Origin: Hydrogenophaga sp.
GTDB taxonomy: Bacteria > Pseudomonadota > Gammaproteobacteria > Burkholderiales > Burkholderiaceae_C
Length of the DNA: 64,000 nt
Assembly (NCBI RefSeq): GCF_025699295.1
Contig: NZ_JAILWB010000006.1
Location: 62,001 to 126,000, forward strand
Reading direction: 5' to 3'
Part shown: positions 8,194 to 16,050 of the stretch, piece after piece
Layout: every line of letters starts with the position of its first letter
Numbering within the stretch: position 1 is the stretch's first letter
Translations under genes and position numbers: made by a program
The notes under the pieces: model-generated
Told to the model about the DNA's origin: nothing
Database searches by the model: none
What the model saw: only the letters and a program-made list of their open reading frames with translations

Positions 8194-9012
8194 TCAGGCG
8201 GTCGTGGCCACGGCCTTGCGGCGCTGCACGGCGTCGGCTGCGCTGGTGGTGCCGGTGGCGGGGTCCTTGTCGGCGCCGAGGTAGGCCTCGCGGATGACGC
8301 TGGAGCGCGCGAGCAGCGGGGCCGGCCCGCTGGCCACGAGCGTGCCGCGCTCCATGACGTAGCCCCGGTCGGCCACGGCCAGCGCCTTCTTCACGTTCTG
8401 CTCGACCATGAGCACGGTGGTGCCTGCGTCGGCAATGCGGCGCACGATGGTGAGCAGTTCGTCCACCATCTTCGGCGCCAGGCCGAGCGAGGGTTCGTCG
8501 AGCATGAGCAGGCGCGGCGCGCACATCATGGCGCGCGCCACCGCCACCATCTGCTGTTCGCCGCCGCTCATGGTGCCAGCCAGCTGCGTGGCGCGCTCCT
8601 TGAGCTTGGGAAAATCCACGAAGGCCTGGGCCAGCCGCTCGGCACGCAACGCCTTGGGCACCAGCCAGCCGCCGAGCTCGAGGTTCTCCGCGACGGTGAG
8701 CTGCGGGAACAGCTGCCGGCCCTCGGGCACCAGGGCCACGCCGGCCTGCACGATCTCGTGCGTCTTCTCGGCGAGTTCCTGTCCGTCGAGCAGCACGGTG
8801 CCGCTGCGCGGGATGAGGCCGTTGAGCGCCTTGAGCAGCGTGGTCTTGCCCGCGCCGTTGGGGCCGAGCACCACGGTCAGGCCGGGCGGGATGTCGAGCG
8901 CGATGTCGCGCAACACCAGGAAGGCGCCGTAGCCCGCGGACAGGCCGCTGACCTTGAGGCGCGCGCGCGCGCCGCCGCCGAGCTCGAAGGGGTTGGGGCG
9001 GTACCACATCAT
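8194..9012 (-). CDS. livF: ABC transporter ATP-binding protein LivF type
   Basis: 272 residues. Walker A GPNGAGKTTLLKAL (about 53-66), the LivF-type insert QLFPQLTVAENLELGG, the ABC signature MSGGEQQMVAVARAM (about 148-162) and Walker B LLMLDEPSLGL are all intact. It energises uptake with LivG on the cytoplasmic side of the LivHM permease. The N-terminal 25 residues and the C-terminal 30 (alanine- and arginine-rich) exceed the usual 235-residue family length. The start overlaps the livG stop (ATGA). Confidence 0.92.
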   Translation of the reverse strand: MMWYRPNPFELGGGARARLKVSGLSAGYGAFLVLRDIALDIPPGLTVVLGPNGAGKTTLLKALNGLIPRSGTVLLDGQELAEKTHEIVQAGVALVPEGRQLFPQLTVAENLELGGWLVPKALRAERLAQAFVDFPKLKERATQLAGTMSGGEQQMVAVARAMMCAPRLLMLDEPSLGLAPKMVDELLTIVRRIADAGTTVLMVEQNVKKALAVADRGYVMERGTLVASGPAPLLARSSVIREAYLGADKDPATGTTSAADAVQRRKAVATTA

Positions 9013-9806
9013 GCGGTGGCCTCCGCGTTCTCATCGTTCATCTCGTCACCCAGGTAGGCCTCGATCACCTCGGCGTTGCGCACCACCTCGCGCGGCGTGC
9101 CGTCGGCGATCTTGCGACCCTGGTGCAGCACGATCACGCGCTCGACGTGGCGCAGCAGCGTGGTCACGGCGTGTTCGATCCACACCACGGTGAGGTCGAG
9201 CTCGTCGCGCAGGCGGCGGATCAGGCGCGCCATCTCCTCCACCTCGTTCTCGGTCAGGCCGGCGGCCACTTCGTCGAGCAGCAGCATGCGCGGGCGCGTG
9301 GCCAGCGCCATGCCGATCTCCAGCAGGCGCTGCTGCGAAGGCGTGATGGCCGCGGCCGGCAGATCGGCCTGCGCCGACAGGCCGATGAGCGCGAGGATGC
9401 TCTCGGGCGTGCGCAGCACCCAGGGCACCGAAGCCTCTTCGCCCCACAGGATGTACTTGCGCGGGCGGCGGCCGGCGAACTTCAGGCCGAAGGCGATGTT
9501 GTCGCGCACCGCCATGTCGCCGAAGACGCGCGGGGTCTGGAAGGTGCGCGCAAGCCCGTGCGCGGCAAAGCGGTGCGGGCCCTTGCCGCCCAGCTCGCGC
9601 CCGCGCACCGAGAGCGCGCCGCTGGTGGGCTTGGTGACGCCCGAGATGGCGTTGAAGAAGGTCGTCTTGCCCGCACCATTGGGGCCGATGATGCCGACCA
9701 GTTCACCGGGCATGAAGCGCGCGCTGACCGCGTCGACCGCCGTGAGGCCGCCGAAGCGCACGGTGACCTCGCGGGCGTCGAGCAAAGGTTTCTCCCTATC
9801 GGTCAT
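9009..9806 (-). CDS. livG: ABC transporter ATP-binding protein LivG type
   Basis: 265 residues. Walker A is GPNGAGKTTFFNAISG (about 39-54). The LivG hallmark GLARTFQTPRVF and the long insert PRKYILWGEEASVPWVLRTP follow. The signature region ITPSQQRLLEIGMALAT lacks the perfect LSGG and reads TPSQQ, a common variant in LivG proteins. Walker B is LLLDEVAAGL. It pairs with LivF. The 3' end overlaps livF; the 5' side is separated from livM by 129 nt that carry a family B repeat. Confidence 0.92.
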   Translation of the reverse strand: MTDREKPLLDAREVTVRFGGLTAVDAVSARFMPGELVGIIGPNGAGKTTFFNAISGVTKPTSGALSVRGRELGGKGPHRFAAHGLARTFQTPRVFGDMAVRDNIAFGLKFAGRRPRKYILWGEEASVPWVLRTPESILALIGLSAQADLPAAAITPSQQRLLEIGMALATRPRMLLLDEVAAGLTENEVEEMARLIRRLRDELDLTVVWIEHAVTTLLRHVERVIVLHQGRKIADGTPREVVRNAEVIEAYLGDEMNDENAEATA

Positions 9807-9856
9807 GTGTGCTCCCCGACGCGCGCAATGCCACGCGCGCGGCCACCGAGCCCAGA

Positions 9857-9930
9857 GGTGCCACGGAACCGGCTTTGCCGGGCCGTAGGCGCCGCCCCCT
9901 TGAGGGGGTCGCGCGGAGCGTGGCGGGGGT
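9857..9930. repeat. Intergenic GC-rich dyad repeat, family B, copy 1
   Basis: Element with the pattern CCGGCTTTGCCGGGCC, a short spacer, GCCCCCTTGAGGGGG and a GCGGGGG tail. It contains two nested hairpins (CCGGC-TTT-GCCGG and CCCCCTTGAGGGGG). The same design recurs in inverted orientation at 28638-28712 and in degenerate form at 22010-22064. Here it interrupts the livM-livG junction inside an otherwise tight transporter gene run and could cause partial termination or protect the 3' end of upstream mRNA. Confidence 0.6.
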
Positions 9931-9935
9931 GTTTC

Positions 9936-10964
9936 TCAAAACACATCGCGACGCTCCCGCAGATCTTTCTCGCGCTGCTTGCGGCGCTTCGTCTCGCCAC
10001 TCAGGTCGTCCTTCGTCTCCGTCCACCAGGCCCTGGCGCCATCGCGCCAGCCCCGGAAGGTCTCGGCGCGCAGCGAGGCCAGGCCACCCGGCAGGTACAG
10101 CACCGAGAGGATCAGCAGCAGGCCGAGCGACATCATGTAGATCTGCGGCACCTGAAGGCGCAGCGTCTCGGCCAGCACACTGAAGACGATGGCCGCGATC
10201 AGCGGGCCCCACAGCGTGGCCGCGCCGCCGATGAGCGCGATCAGCACGGTCTGGAAGCCGATGAAGGGGTTGAAGACGGTGTGCGGGTCGATGTAGGTCC
10301 AGCGCACCGACATGGCCGCGCCCACCGCGCCGGCCACCGCCGCCGTGAGCGCAAAGCCCGCCGTCTTGACCCAGCGCGTGTTCACGCCCAGGGTCTGCGC
10401 GCGCTGCTCGTCCGCGCCGATGCCGAGCATGGCCAGGCCGAAGCGCGTGCGACGGATGGCAATGGACAGCGCCACCGTGATCACCGCCAGCGCCAGCACG
10501 GTGAAGTAGATCGTGTCGCGCTCGGGCACGACCATGAGCACGCGGCCCACGGTGCCGGTGACGGTCTTCTCGAAGTAGCTGATGGCGTGGCGGATCAGCT
10601 CGGTCATGCCGAAGGTGAGCACCGCGAAGTAGGTGCCACGCAGGTGCAGCACGGCCGCGCCCATGAGCACCGCCACGCCGGCGGCGATGAGCGCTCCCAG
10701 CGCGATGGCCTGCGGCCACGACACCTGTTCGAGCAGCACGGCGCTGGTGTAGGCACCGATGCCGAAGAAGGCCGAGGTGGCCAGCGAGAGGTAGCGCGTG
10801 GTGCCGCAGAACAGCGCCCAGCTCGACGAGAGCGCGATGTACATCAGGCAGGTCAGCGCCATGGAGACGGCGAACTCGCTGGCGAAGCCGGGCAGGGCCA
10901 GAGCCCAGCCGGTCAGGCCGAAGAGCACGAGCAGGTCGCGGATGAGGAACTGTCTTGAAGTCAT
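9936..10964 (-). CDS. livM: Branched-chain amino acid-type ABC transporter permease LivM
   Basis: 342 residues with about eight hydrophobic segments, starting LLVLFGLTGWALALPG. The LivM signature FGIGAYTSAVL (about 66-76) and GGAATLWGPLIAAIVFSVL (about 275-293) are present. The charged C-terminal tail (about 310-342, rich in K, R and E) is longer than usual. It forms the membrane channel with LivH; the two genes overlap by ATGA. Confidence 0.92.
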   Translation of the reverse strand: MTSRQFLIRDLLVLFGLTGWALALPGFASEFAVSMALTCLMYIALSSSWALFCGTTRYLSLATSAFFGIGAYTSAVLLEQVSWPQAIALGALIAAGVAVLMGAAVLHLRGTYFAVLTFGMTELIRHAISYFEKTVTGTVGRVLMVVPERDTIYFTVLALAVITVALSIAIRRTRFGLAMLGIGADEQRAQTLGVNTRWVKTAGFALTAAVAGAVGAAMSVRWTYIDPHTVFNPFIGFQTVLIALIGGAATLWGPLIAAIVFSVLAETLRLQVPQIYMMSLGLLLILSVLYLPGGLASLRAETFRGWRDGARAWWTETKDDLSGETKRRKQREKDLRERRDVF

Positions 10965-11863
10965 GCCTTGCGGCTCTTTCGGGAGAAGAGTCCCTCGGGC
11001 CGCAGCAGCAGCACGCTGATGAAGACCACGTAGCTCAACAAGGCCTTGAGCGAGGGGTTGGTGAAGTGCATGCCCAGGGCTTCGATCACGCCCAGCAGCA
11101 GGCCGCCGGCGAGCGCGCCGCCCATGCTGCCGAAGCCACCGAGCGTGATGACGATGAGCGCGGTGATGGTGTACGGCTCACCCATGGACGGGCTGATGGT
11201 ATAGGCCATCGAGATCAGGCAACCCGCCACACCAGAGAGCCCCAGGCCGATGCCGAACATGAGCGGGTGCAGCCGCCGGGTGTTGATGCCCATGAGCTGC
11301 GCGCCGGTGGGCGACTGCATCAACGCGCGCACGCCCTTGCCCAGCAGCGTGGTGCGCAGCAGCACGATGAGCGCGCCCGAGAACAGCAGCGCCAGGCCGA
11401 ACACCAGCAGCTTGTTGCCGGCGAACTGGGCGTTGCCATCGGGCAGCGGGATCTGCACCGGTTCGGTCAGGAAGTCGTAGCCGCGCAGGTCGCCGCCCCA
11501 CATCCAGGAGGCGAAGTTCTGCACCAGGAACATGAGGCCGAAGGCCACCATGAGCCCGCGCGCCTCGAACACGTCCAGGTTGGGTGAGGTGGCAGTAAGA
11601 CGGCGAAAACACAGCCGGTGCACGACCCAGCCCAGTGCGAACAGCATGCCGAAGGACACCGGCACCATGAACAGCGGGTTCAGGCCGAGCGAGGTCTGCG
11701 CCATCCAGGTCAGGTAGGCGCCGACCATGAGGAACTCGCCGTGCGCGATGTTGAGGATGCGCATCAGCCCGTACTGCAGGTTCAGCCCGAGCGCGACGAG
11801 CGCGTAGATGCCCCCGGTGATGAGACCGGAGGCGAGGAGTTCGAGCCAGGCGGAGAAAGACAT
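10961..11863 (-). CDS. livH: Branched-chain amino acid-type ABC transporter permease LivH
   Basis: 300 residues with the typical LivH opening SGLITGGIYALVALGLNLQYGLMRILNIAHGEF (landmark at about 12-44), ending with GLLLGVIEALGMHF and RPEGLFSRK. Multiple membrane segments are visible. LivH and LivM dimerise to form the translocation pathway. The stop overlaps the livM start. The upstream 170 nt hold a pair of REP dyads between this gene and the substrate-binding protein gene. Confidence 0.92.
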   Translation of the reverse strand: MSFSAWLELLASGLITGGIYALVALGLNLQYGLMRILNIAHGEFLMVGAYLTWMAQTSLGLNPLFMVPVSFGMLFALGWVVHRLCFRRLTATSPNLDVFEARGLMVAFGLMFLVQNFASWMWGGDLRGYDFLTEPVQIPLPDGNAQFAGNKLLVFGLALLFSGALIVLLRTTLLGKGVRALMQSPTGAQLMGINTRRLHPLMFGIGLGLSGVAGCLISMAYTISPSMGEPYTITALIVITLGGFGSMGGALAGGLLLGVIEALGMHFTNPSLKALLSYVVFISVLLLRPEGLFSRKSRKA

Positions 11864-11891
11864 GAGAGTTCAGTGGGCCGGAAACAAACCT

Positions 11892-11966
11892 CCGTTCGCC
11901 CTGAGCTTGTCGAAGGTTTCACCAGCCACGGGGCCAGCAAGGCTTCGACAAGCTCAGCCCGAACGG
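11892..11966. repeat. REP dyad, family C, copy 1
   Basis: Two facing arms, CCGTTCGCCCTGAGCTTGTC-GAAG (11892-11915) and its near-complement CTTCGACAAGCTCAGCCCGA-ACGG (11943-11966), with two mismatches and a 27-nt loop. It belongs to the REP type common in Comamonadaceae. It lies between the substrate-binding protein gene and livH. Confidence 0.75.
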
Positions 11967-11990
11967 CTGGAATGCAAGGGAATTTCCGAT

Positions 11991-12030
11991 CATCCTGAGC
12001 TTGTCGACGGACAGGCTCAGGACAAACGGC
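11991..12030. repeat. REP dyad, family C, short copy 2
   Basis: A compact hairpin CCTGAGCTTGTCGACGGACA-GGCTCAGG in which the two REP arms are almost fused. It lies 24 nt from copy 1 and just after the stop codon of the substrate-binding protein gene, where it can act as an mRNA 3' stabiliser or attenuator setting a high binding-protein to permease ratio (inference). Confidence 0.6.
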
Positions 12031-12033
12031 GTG

Positions 12034-13236
12034 TCACTTCCAGGCGGGTTTGTTCGGGTTCAACGGCGCCGTCGCCACGTTCTTCGGCCACACCACTTCG
12101 AACTCGCCGTTCTGCCACTGGCTCACGGTGCCCGGCGTGCCCACGTTCTCGCTGCCGTTGAACTTGATGTCGCCAATGATGGTCTTGTGCGTGGTACCTG
12201 CCACGTAGTCGCGGATCGCCTTGCGGTCCAGCCCCTGCGCCTTGACGGCGTTGGTGAGGATCTCCAAGCCTGCCCAGCAGGCGCCGCTGGCCCAGCGGTC
12301 CGGTTCCTTGCCGGCGAACTTCTTCGTGTGGGCGTCGAAGTAGGCCTTGGCGCCCGGGCTGGTCTTGCTGTTCCACGAGCCCATGCCCAGCACGCCCTCG
12401 GCGCCGGCGGGGGTCATGACGTTGCGGTACAGCTGGAAGGCCGTGCCCACCGAGGCGTAGAAGAACTTCGGGTTGAAGCCGATTTCCTTGGCCTGGCGGC
12501 TGGCCAGGATGGTGTCGGGCGGGTAGGTGAAGCCGACGAAGGCATCGGGGTTCTTGTCCTTCATGGAACGCAGCACGGGCGAGAGGTCCTTCACGCCACC
12601 GGGGTAGCTCTTGTCCTCCACCAGGGTGATGCCGCTGCCCTGCAGCGCGACCTTGAAGGCGGCGAAGTTCTCCAGGCCGAACAGGTCGTCCACGTAGATC
12701 AGCGCCACGGTCTTCACGCCGTTGGCCTTGAACATGTCGACCAGCGCGTTGGTCATGGGCGCAGGCTGCTGCAGCAGCAGGAAGAAGTAGGGCAGCTTCA
12801 TCTCCACCAGGCGCTTGCTCAATGCGGTCGGTGCGAGAAAGGGGTACTGGAAACGGTTGGCCAGCGGCGCGACGGCGAAGTTGGCGTTGCTGCCCCAGGG
12901 CGGCAGTACCAGGTCGACCTTGTCGCTGCCCATGAGCTTTTCGTAGGTGCGCACCACGGTCTCGGTGTCGCTGCGGTCGTCGCTGCTGATGAGCTCGATC
13001 GGGCGCTTGACGCCCTTCACGTCCAGGCCGCCGGCGGCGTTCTGCTGCTCGGCCCACAACAGGTAGTTGGGCTCCTGGCTGACCTGCGCGCCACCCGTCC
13101 ACGGGCCGGTGCGCGACATCGAATAGCCGATGCGCACGGGCGCTGCCTGCGCGAGCAGCTGCGGCGCGAACGACAGGGCGCCCACCGTGGCGGCGGCGCT
13201 TTGAATGACCAGACGTCGATTGGGATGATGGGCCAT
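12034..13236 (-). CDS. ABC transporter periplasmic substrate-binding protein (LivK/Peripla_BP_6 type)
   Basis: 400 residues from the ATG at 13234-13236, which has a GGAG site 8 nt upstream; the in-frame ATG at 13275 would give a useless N-terminal extension. The N terminus has a twin-arginine-like signal (NRRLVIQSAAATVGALSFA, cleavage after LLAQA near 32). The mature part starts PVRIGYSMSRTGPWTGG as in Peripla_BP_6 proteins that bind amino acids, amides or aromatic acids. Its neighbours (LivHMGF, an aromatic-type aldehyde dehydrogenase and an AraC activator) suggest an aromatic or related ligand rather than leucine; this is inference. Confidence 0.88.
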   Translation of the reverse strand: MAHHPNRRLVIQSAAATVGALSFAPQLLAQAAPVRIGYSMSRTGPWTGGAQVSQEPNYLLWAEQQNAAGGLDVKGVKRPIELISSDDRSDTETVVRTYEKLMGSDKVDLVLPPWGSNANFAVAPLANRFQYPFLAPTALSKRLVEMKLPYFFLLLQQPAPMTNALVDMFKANGVKTVALIYVDDLFGLENFAAFKVALQGSGITLVEDKSYPGGVKDLSPVLRSMKDKNPDAFVGFTYPPDTILASRQAKEIGFNPKFFYASVGTAFQLYRNVMTPAGAEGVLGMGSWNSKTSPGAKAYFDAHTKKFAGKEPDRWASGACWAGLEILTNAVKAQGLDRKAIRDYVAGTTHKTIIGDIKFNGSENVGTPGTVSQWQNGEFEVVWPKNVATAPLNPNKPAWK

Positions 13237-13431
13237 GGCTGTGTCTCCTGGAGTTGTGGTTGACCGGGTGCCCATCGTAGGCAGAAGCGGCCCGCACCGC
13301 TATGCTGAAGACGCACGGACTGCTTGCCGGAACGTGCATACCGGTACGGGTTAACCCTTGACCTTGCGCCGCGCGGGCCCGGACACCCCGGCCGATAATT
13401 TCTCCCCATCTGCCAGCCCCGGAGCCCCGTC
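13237..13431. promoter_or_regulatory. Divergent control region between the transporter operon and its AraC activator
   Basis: 195 nt between two divergent starts. It holds the palindrome GGGTTAACCC at 13348-13357 preceded by CATACCGGTACG, the only less GC-rich patch here. Such a place is where an AraC/XylS activator and sigma-70 polymerase would bind. No repeat half-sites typical of AraC proteins could be fixed by eye. Confidence 0.35.
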
Positions 13432-14400
13432 ATGCCATCCACGTCCGAAATGAGCACCGACATCGTCGCGCCCGGCGAGCGCGCGGCGATCTGGCGCGAC
13501 TGGGTGTGGACGCATTTCGGCGGCCTGGAATCCGACCTGTATGGCGACACGGTGTTCGACGGCCACATGCACGCCTCGCACGCGGGCGAGGTGGTACTGA
13601 CCAAGCTGGAGGCCAACCGCCACCGCGTGCTGCGCAGCCCGAAGCTGGCGCGTGGCAGCGAGCGCGCCTACCTGAAGATCGTCGCGCCCTGGCAGGGCAG
13701 TGCGGGCGTGCAGCAGCACGACCGCCAAGCGTGGGTGCGCCCCGGCGGCTGGGCGATCTACGACACCACCGGCAGCTACGAGATCGCCAACCCCGAGCGG
13801 GTCGAGCACCTGATCGTGATGCTGCCCAAGGAGCAGCTCACCGAGCGCGGCATCAAGCTGGAGCCGCTGATGGCGCGGCACGTGGGCGGTGTCAGCGGCA
13901 TCGCGCGCGTGGCGCTGGAGACCATGCGCACCACCTACCAGGAGCTGCCCGGCATGAGCGAAGCGGCCGCGCGCGGCGCGGGCGAACTCATCGTGGAGCT
14001 GGTGCGCCTGTCCTTGCAGGAGCTCGCGGGGCGTGAGAACAGCACCACCCAGCTGGAGGCGTTTCGCGACCGCATCCGCGAGCACATCGGCCAGCACCTG
14101 CGCGACCCTTCGCTCACGCTCGACCACATCGCGCAGGCGCTCAACTGCAGCAAGCGCCACCTGCACAACGCCTTCAGCGCCGAGGACGACACGCCGGCCC
14201 ACTACATCCAGCGCCAGCGCATCCAGGCCTGCATGCGCGAACTGGCCCACCCGGCGCGCGCGCACCGCACGATCACCGAGATCGCGTTCTCCTGGGGCTT
14301 CAACAACGGCGCGCACTTCAGCCGCGTGTTCCGCGAGCACACGGGGCAGTCGCCGAGCGACTACCGGGAAGCGGCTTTGCGGTCTCGCGCGGCTGCCTGA
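13432..14400 (+). CDS. AraC/XylS-family activator, FeaR/NphR-like
   Basis: 322 residues. The N-terminal AraC_binding_2 domain (about 20-190) shows WRDWVWTHFGGLESD and the RPGGWAIYDTTGSYEI pattern typical of activators of aromatic catabolism such as FeaR and NphR. The C-terminal HTH pair spans about 215-318, with LDHIAQALNCSKRHLHNAF and IAFSWGFNNGAHFSRVFREH. It is divergent from the transporter/aldehyde dehydrogenase run and most likely activates it when the aromatic inducer is present. It is convergent with holA, the stops being 25 nt apart. Confidence 0.88.
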   Translation: MPSTSEMSTDIVAPGERAAIWRDWVWTHFGGLESDLYGDTVFDGHMHASHAGEVVLTKLEANRHRVLRSPKLARGSERAYLKIVAPWQGSAGVQQHDRQAWVRPGGWAIYDTTGSYEIANPERVEHLIVMLPKEQLTERGIKLEPLMARHVGGVSGIARVALETMRTTYQELPGMSEAAARGAGELIVELVRLSLQELAGRENSTTQLEAFRDRIREHIGQHLRDPSLTLDHIAQALNCSKRHLHNAFSAEDDTPAHYIQRQRIQACMRELAHPARAHRTITEIAFSWGFNNGAHFSRVFREHTGQSPSDYREAALRSRAAA

Positions 14401-14425
14401 GTTTTTTGGGCGCGGGGGTGCTTCC

Positions 14426-15478
14426 CTACCTCACCGAGCAGGCCAGAGACACCTTCATCGCCATCTGCTGCAGCGCCTGCCAGGGATCGGCCGGCCACGA
14501 AGGCACCTTCAGACCCTTGACGATACCGTCCACCGTGTGCGCGTCGTCGAGCCAGCGCGAGAGAGTGGCCAGGTTCAGCAGTGGCAGCGCGCGCTCCATG
14601 AGCTTTTCCTTCACGCCCCACACCCGGTTCTCGCGCAAAGCCATGGGCAGCGGGCGGCCCGCGTCCATCGCGGTGCGGATGCGGTGCAGCGTGCGGATGT
14701 CTTCCGACAGCGCCCAGTGCACCAGCACCGGGGCCTCGCCCTCGGCCTGCAGGCCGTCGAGCATGCGCTGCACGCGCTGCACCTGGCCGCCCAGCACCGC
14801 CTCTGCGAGCTTGAAGGCGTCGTAGCGCGCCACGTTGAGCACGGCGGCTTCCACCTGCTCGAAGGACAGCTCGCCCGCCGGGTGCAGCAACGCGAGCTTC
14901 TGGATTTCCTGGTGCGCGGCGAGCAGGTTGCCCTCGACGCGGTCGGCGAAGAACTGCAGCGTGCGCTGGCCTTCCTCGCCTGAGACCACGCGCTGGCCCT
15001 GCTGCTGCAGGCGCTGCGCGATCCACTGCGGCAGGGCCTTGCGATCCACCGGGTCGAGCTTGATGGTGGCGCCGAAGTTCTCCAGCGCCGCGAACCAGGC
15101 GCCCTTCTGCGTTGCCATGTCCAGGCGCGGCAGCAGCACCAGCGTGAGCGTGCTGTCGTTGTCCTGCGCGGCCTGGGCGATCTGCTGCAAGGCCTGCGAG
15201 CCGTCCTTGCCCGGCTTGCCCGAGGGGATGCGGATTTCGATGAGCTGCCGGTCAGCGAACAGGCTCATCGAGCCGCCGCTGGCGAGCACCTCGCCCCAGT
15301 CGAAATGGGCGCCGGCCACGGTGTGCACCGTGCGCTCGGTGTAGCCCTGTTCGCGCGCCGCGGCGCGGATCGCGTCGGCCGCTTCCTGCACCAGCAACGG
15401 CTCGTCCCCGTGCAGCGTGTACAGGCTCCTGAGGCCGCGCTGCAGCTGGGCGGCAAGTTGGGGTGCTGCGATCTGCAT
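14426..15478 (-). CDS. holA: DNA polymerase III delta subunit
   Basis: 350 residues, the normal family length. N-terminal LYTLHGDEPLLVQEAADAIR (about 19-38), FADRVEGNLLAAHQEIQKLALL (about 177-198) and the C-terminal AQxN-like domain identify HolA, the clamp-loader wrench subunit that opens the beta clamp. It follows lptE by 14 nt and leuS-lptE by another 12 nt. The order leuS-lptE-holA is conserved in many proteobacteria, which supports the call. Confidence 0.93.
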   Translation of the reverse strand: MQIAAPQLAAQLQRGLRSLYTLHGDEPLLVQEAADAIRAAAREQGYTERTVHTVAGAHFDWGEVLASGGSMSLFADRQLIEIRIPSGKPGKDGSQALQQIAQAAQDNDSTLTLVLLPRLDMATQKGAWFAALENFGATIKLDPVDRKALPQWIAQRLQQQGQRVVSGEEGQRTLQFFADRVEGNLLAAHQEIQKLALLHPAGELSFEQVEAAVLNVARYDAFKLAEAVLGGQVQRVQRMLDGLQAEGEAPVLVHWALSEDIRTLHRIRTAMDAGRPLPMALRENRVWGVKEKLMERALPLLNLATLSRWLDDAHTVDGIVKGLKVPSWPADPWQALQQMAMKVSLACSVR

Positions 15479-15492
15479 CAGGCGCCTGCCTG

Positions 15493-16038
15493 TCAGAGCG
15501 ACTTCACCGCCGCCAGCCGGCGCACCACCTGCTGCACCACGTCGGAGGCCATGTCGCGGTAAAGCAGCGCTTCTTCGGCGTCCTTGGAGAGCACCGCCGT
15601 CTCGCTGAAGCTCAGGTCGCGTTCGAGCAGCAGCTCGGTGTCGCCGATCAGTTCCTTTTCGTTCGGCGTGCGCAGCCGGAAAGTGAAGCGTGTGCGCAGT
15701 TGCAGTTCACGCACCTGGCCGGCTGCGGTCTGGCCGACGGCAAGGCGCTCGCGCTGGTCGGTGATCACGGTCAGCACCACCTGCGCAGGTGCGGCGCCTT
15801 CCGGCGGTGTCGGCGTGGCCGAAGTCACCACCTGCAGGCCGTTGACCCGCAGCGCCGAGCCCAGCGCGCTGGCCACCGGCGTGTTCTCGCTGCCGGCGAT
15901 GCGCACCGACTCGAAAGCGAACGTGGGCGCCTGGCGCAGCGCGAAGCCGCAGCCCGACACACCCAGCACCGCCGTGCCCGCCATCAGGTGTTGCAGCGCA
16001 CGGCGCCGCGCCAGGGATGTGGGCTGCAGGGGTCTCAT
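15493..16038 (-). CDS. lptE: LPS-assembly lipoprotein LptE
   Basis: 181 residues. A signal region with LMAGTAVLGVSGCGFALRQ gives the lipobox VSGC at about 27-30, so the mature lipoprotein starts at Cys30. The GCGFALR(Q) start is the LptE hallmark. It acts in the outer membrane as the plug of the LptD barrel in LPS export. The C terminus ends with RDMASDVVQQVVRRLAAV, again as in the family. Spacing to leuS (12 nt) and holA (14 nt) indicates one operon. Confidence 0.92.
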   Translation of the reverse strand: MRPLQPTSLARRRALQHLMAGTAVLGVSGCGFALRQAPTFAFESVRIAGSENTPVASALGSALRVNGLQVVTSATPTPPEGAAPAQVVLTVITDQRERLAVGQTAAGQVRELQLRTRFTFRLRTPNEKELIGDTELLLERDLSFSETAVLSKDAEEALLYRDMASDVVQQVVRRLAAVKSL

Positions 16039-16050
16039 GCGGGGGATTCC

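Noticed and set aside
9123-10958. A 611-codon plus-strand open frame opposite livG and livM
   Set aside because: Shadow of the transporter genes; it even crosses the family B repeat, which a real gene is unlikely to do.
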